Assembly (NCBI GenBank): GCA_963777625.1
Contig: CAVZRO010000018.1
Coordinates: forward strand, 186,001-250,000
Source: DATDIC01 sp963777625
GTDB taxonomy: Bacteria; Pseudomonadota; Alphaproteobacteria; Acetobacterales; Acetobacteraceae
Reading direction: 5' to 3'
DNA: 64,000 bases
Below are positions 61,401 through 64,000 of the stretch, piece after piece; positions within the stretch are counted from its first letter, which is position 1; each line of letters opens with the position of its first letter. The position numbers were made by a program, and so were the translations under genes. Under the pieces are notes generated by a model. It was not told the origin of the DNA. It was given only the letters and a program-made list of their open reading frames with translations, and did not search any database.

Positions 61401-62981
61401 TCCTACTGCGTCACTCATTCCGCACGACGGCCTTCTGACGCATCTGTCCGCAACAGGGACATCGCGGCAGTGCGTGGGCCAAAGCTCGCGCGAGGCGGAT
61501 ACGCAACGTGGCGATTGAGTGCGGCATGTGGCGTTGCGAACGCAGTGGCAGATCCTCTGGGTCGATAACCATCGGGAAGGCAAGATTGCGCGCCTCGCCA
61601 GGAGCGGGCTGGTCCTGAGGGGGGAATCGTCTCCTTCTCGGAAATCAGGAAACCGTAGGCAGCGACACAGAGAGTTGCGTGATGATGGAAGCCACGCCAA
61701 CCACGGCCTTCGTAGTGACCGAGGCCGACTTCCTGTTTGAGTTCGAGATAGTCGCGCTCGATGCGCCAGCGCATCTTGGCCTGATCGACCATGCGCTCGA
61801 GCGAGATGTCGGCCGCCAGCGTGCAGAGCCAGTAGTGATCCGGTTCGGCCTCGCCCTCCGGCCACTCGATCAGCAGCCACTCCTCTGGCGCCGGTTCATT
61901 CCGCCTGGCGTTCCCCGGGCCGGGCCGAAGGCCCGCCCGAGGACAGGCTTCATGTGCCGGACGCACCCGCCATCGGGCGAACCGCGAGCTCAGCGGCGTG
62001 TTGCTGCCGTCCCGCCATTTGATCTGTTGCCAGGCAGCGGCGTCGAGCTCCAGAGCCAGCGTCTTGGCCGACACGGGACGATGCGTCGCGTCACGGCGCA
62101 GCCGCTTGCCGGGCCGGCCGCGGCCTGAGTGGGACGCCGGTGGCAACGCTGCCTCGCCGGGCCGCCACACCATCGTGGCGGGCAGGATGCCGGCCACGTA
62201 GGTCAGCCCAAGTTCGCTGATCCCAGCACGCAATTTGCTGTCATTGCCATAGGCCGGGTCCATCAGCACCGACGCCTGGCGGCACACCATCCGCCAGCGC
62301 CTCGCGCAGCTGCTGCAACGCGATCTCCGGCTTGGTCTGGAAACCAACGTCGTCCGGCACGCCGGCGATCTTTCGGCGGGCCGCATCGTCGGCCCACTCC
62401 TTCGGTAGATACAGCCGGTAGGCAACCGGCAAGCTTCCCTGATGGGTCGCCACTGACAAACTCACTGCCACCTGGCAGTTGTCCCGCTTGCCCAACTGAC
62501 CGCAATACTGCCGCGCCACCCCGACCGAATGGCTGCCCTTCTTGGGGAACCCGGTGTCGTCGATGATCCACGCTTGGACCGGTTCGTCCCGCGTGATGGA
62601 TGGCAGCACACAGTCGCGCACACGGCGCAGCATCGCCCGATCCGACCACGGCGCCTGCGCCACAAAGTGCAGCAGCGATTGGTGCTGCGCCGCGGTGCGC
62701 TCCGGCGCGGTCACCGCCGCCAGCGGCTCGACACTCTTGCGACCCTCCGCCGACAGCAGTCCGATACAGTAGTCCGCGAATGGCCTGACCCGGTCGGCAT
62801 GGCCGAGCACCGATGCCAAACTTGCTGTGTAATCCTCGAACCGCGCTTGCGTGCCGGTTGCATCGTCGAGACCCATCCCACCCTCCCTGGACGGCTTGAA
62901 TCTCCACCTCTAACCAATCACTCTCGCGTCGCACCAAGCGGAAAATGCCAGATCACATCGCAGTTTTGCGACTCAGTAGGA
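61401..62981 (-). mobile_element. IS701-type insertion sequence
   Basis: 1581 bp with terminal inverted repeats TCCTACTGCGTC (61401-61412) and, reversed, TCCTACTGAGTC (62970-62981), one mismatch in twelve. Flanked by the 4-bp duplication CTAG (61397-61400 and 62982-62985), which fits the YTNR target rule of IS701. It sits in the CTAG between two IS481-type copies. Confidence 0.88.
61415..62876 (-). CDS. IS701-family transposase (one frame break)
   Basis: About 486 aa read across a +1 break at 62269-62270. Without the extra base GVPPGVVLMDPAYGND reads through. DDE-type motifs: AWIIDDTGFPKKG with the first Asp, VLMDPAYGND with the second, and the C-terminal MRWRIERDYLELKQEVGL with the Glu region (YREK-like). 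The break is of the same +1 kind as the others, so the element may be intact in reality. The stop is 14 bp from the element end. Confidence 0.85.
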
Positions 62982-62986
62982 CTAGA

Positions 62987-64000
62987 TGTCGAAGCTATGA
63001 AGGTTGTTCACCCGGGGCGAAGGGGTGAAGCTGTGGTTGCCAGACCTTCAACCGCACGCCCAGGGAGCCCCGGATGAACCTGCACAAGAATGCGCGCCTG
63101 ACGCCGCAAGGTCGAGCCTTGCTGGTGCAACGCGTCCGCACCGATGGGTGGCGGGTGGGAGATGCGGCCGCTGCCGCCGGTCTCTCCCTTCGACAAGCGT
63201 TTCGTTGGCTGGCACGGCATCGGGCGGGCGGCGAACTTGCCCTGCGGGACCGTAGTTCGGCGCCCGTCCGATGCCGCCCGCACCGACGCCGACACCATGG
63301 CCGCGATCGAGCGCCTGCGCCGCCAACGGCGCACCGGTCCGCAGATCGCGCGTGAGCTTGGTCTGCCGCGCTCGACCGTTGGCGTGGTGTTACGCCGGCT
63401 CGGTCTTGGAAGGCTCAGCGCGCTCGAAACCAGGCCAGAGATCGTGCGCTATGAGCGCGAGAAACCCGGCGAACTCATCCACATCGACATCAAGAAACTC
63501 GGCCGCATCGACGGCGTCGGCCACCGCATCACCGGTGATCGCACCGGCCAAAGCAACAAGCGCGGCACCGGCTGGGAATATCTCCACGTCGCCATCGACG
63601 ATGCCTGCCGCCTGGCCTACAGCGAGGTCCTGGCCAACGAGAAAGCCGAGAGCGCCGTCGCTTTCACCCGTCGCGCACTGGCCTGGTTCAAGGGCTTCGG
63701 CGTCAGCGTCGAGCGGATCATGACCGACAACGGATCGGCCTATAAAAGCTTCGCCTTCCGCGACCTGTTGGCAGAGCAGGGCATCCGCCATAAGCGAACC
63801 CGGCCCTACACCCCGCGCACCAACGGCAAAGCCGAACGCTTCATCCAAACCAGCCTGCGCGAATGGGCCTATGTGCAAGCTTACACAACCTCGGCCGAGC
63901 GGATCGAAACGCTCAAACCATGGCTGAAGACCTACAACACCATACGGACCCACAGCGGCATCAAACACATGACGCCCTTCGCCAAACTGAACAACGTTCT
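62987..64000 (+). mobile_element. IS481-type insertion sequence, copy 2 (inverted, cut by window edge)
   Basis: Begins TGTCGAAGCTATGAAGG, the same end as the right end of copy 1, in opposite orientation. Closely similar but not identical to copy 1. Before the IS701 insertion the two copies were head to head, separated only by CCTAGA. Confidence 0.88.
63074..64000 (+). pseudogene. IS481-family transposase (copy 2, frame-disrupted, partial)
   Basis: The N-terminal 65 residues nearly match copy 1 (LSLRQAFRWLARHR). Near 63265-63290 the sequence is 2 bp shorter than copy 1 and the frame changes, after which ARTDADTMAAIERLRRQR and the DDE core continue, open to the window edge (IMTDNGSAYKS and TNGKAERF present). 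Because copy 1 gives a direct comparison, this looks like a real deletion rather than the +1 read error suspected elsewhere. Confidence 0.75.

Overview
This is a GC-rich window. Lines counted by hand in core genes reach about 68% G+C. Gene content points to an alphaproteobacterium, probably of the Rhodospirillales/Acetobacteraceae type: an ATP12-family chaperone, an MmcB-type nuclease, an alphaproteobacterial-style elongation factor P / inositol monophosphatase pair, and a tRNA-Leu(GAG) without an encoded CCA. The genus cannot be named from sequence alone.

Layout. (1) 1-26,938, minus strand: one operon for a modular type I polyketide synthase (PKS). In transcription order it holds a stand-alone thioesterase, then KS-AT-KR-ACP, KS-AT-DH-ER-KR-ACP, KS-AT-cMT-ACP, KS-AT-DH-ER-KR-ACP, and a fifth PKS gene (KS-AT-KR...) that runs off the left edge. 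Almost every junction is a 4-bp ATGA overlap. (2) 26,939-28,409: a promoter-bearing region with a TTAGGC palindrome, hairpins and one small possible gene. (3) 28,410-44,212: housekeeping and transport. This covers an Nramp-family metal transporter, inositol monophosphatase, efp, maf, a His-rich secreted peptide, a zincin, phhB, mmcB, an amino-acid uptake and catabolism operon (HAD, FAD oxidase, PLP enzyme, four ABC genes), an oligopeptide-type binding protein, an SDR and an FUSC-type membrane protein. (4) 44,213-45,748: palindromes, an HNH nuclease, tRNA-Leu and lipB. (5) 45,749-49,699: an accessory island with a dead IS630-like fragment and a three-gene operon: a small unknown protein, a 581-aa protein with a C-terminal R-S-E ADP-ribosyltransferase domain, and an ADP-ribosylglycohydrolase homologue that has lost two metal-binding aspartates. 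I read this as a toxin/immunity system and the best candidate for something undescribed. (6) 49,794-54,316: acylphosphatase, ATP12 chaperone, AsmA-like protein, pseudouridine synthase. (7) 54,433-60,367: catabolic genes (two HpcH/HpaI aldolases, an Asp/Glu-racemase-superfamily enzyme, SDR, 2-hydroxyacid dehydrogenase, AhpD-like protein). (8) 60,363-64,000: nested insertion sequences, with two inverted IS481-type copies and an IS701-type element inserted in the CTAG between them.

Warning for any reader: at least sixteen places show a conserved protein continuing after a +1 frame change. All sixteen go in the same direction and most sit in short C/G runs. This looks like insertion-type sequencing error rather than sixteen pseudogenes, so I annotate across these breaks as single genes and say so in each entry.
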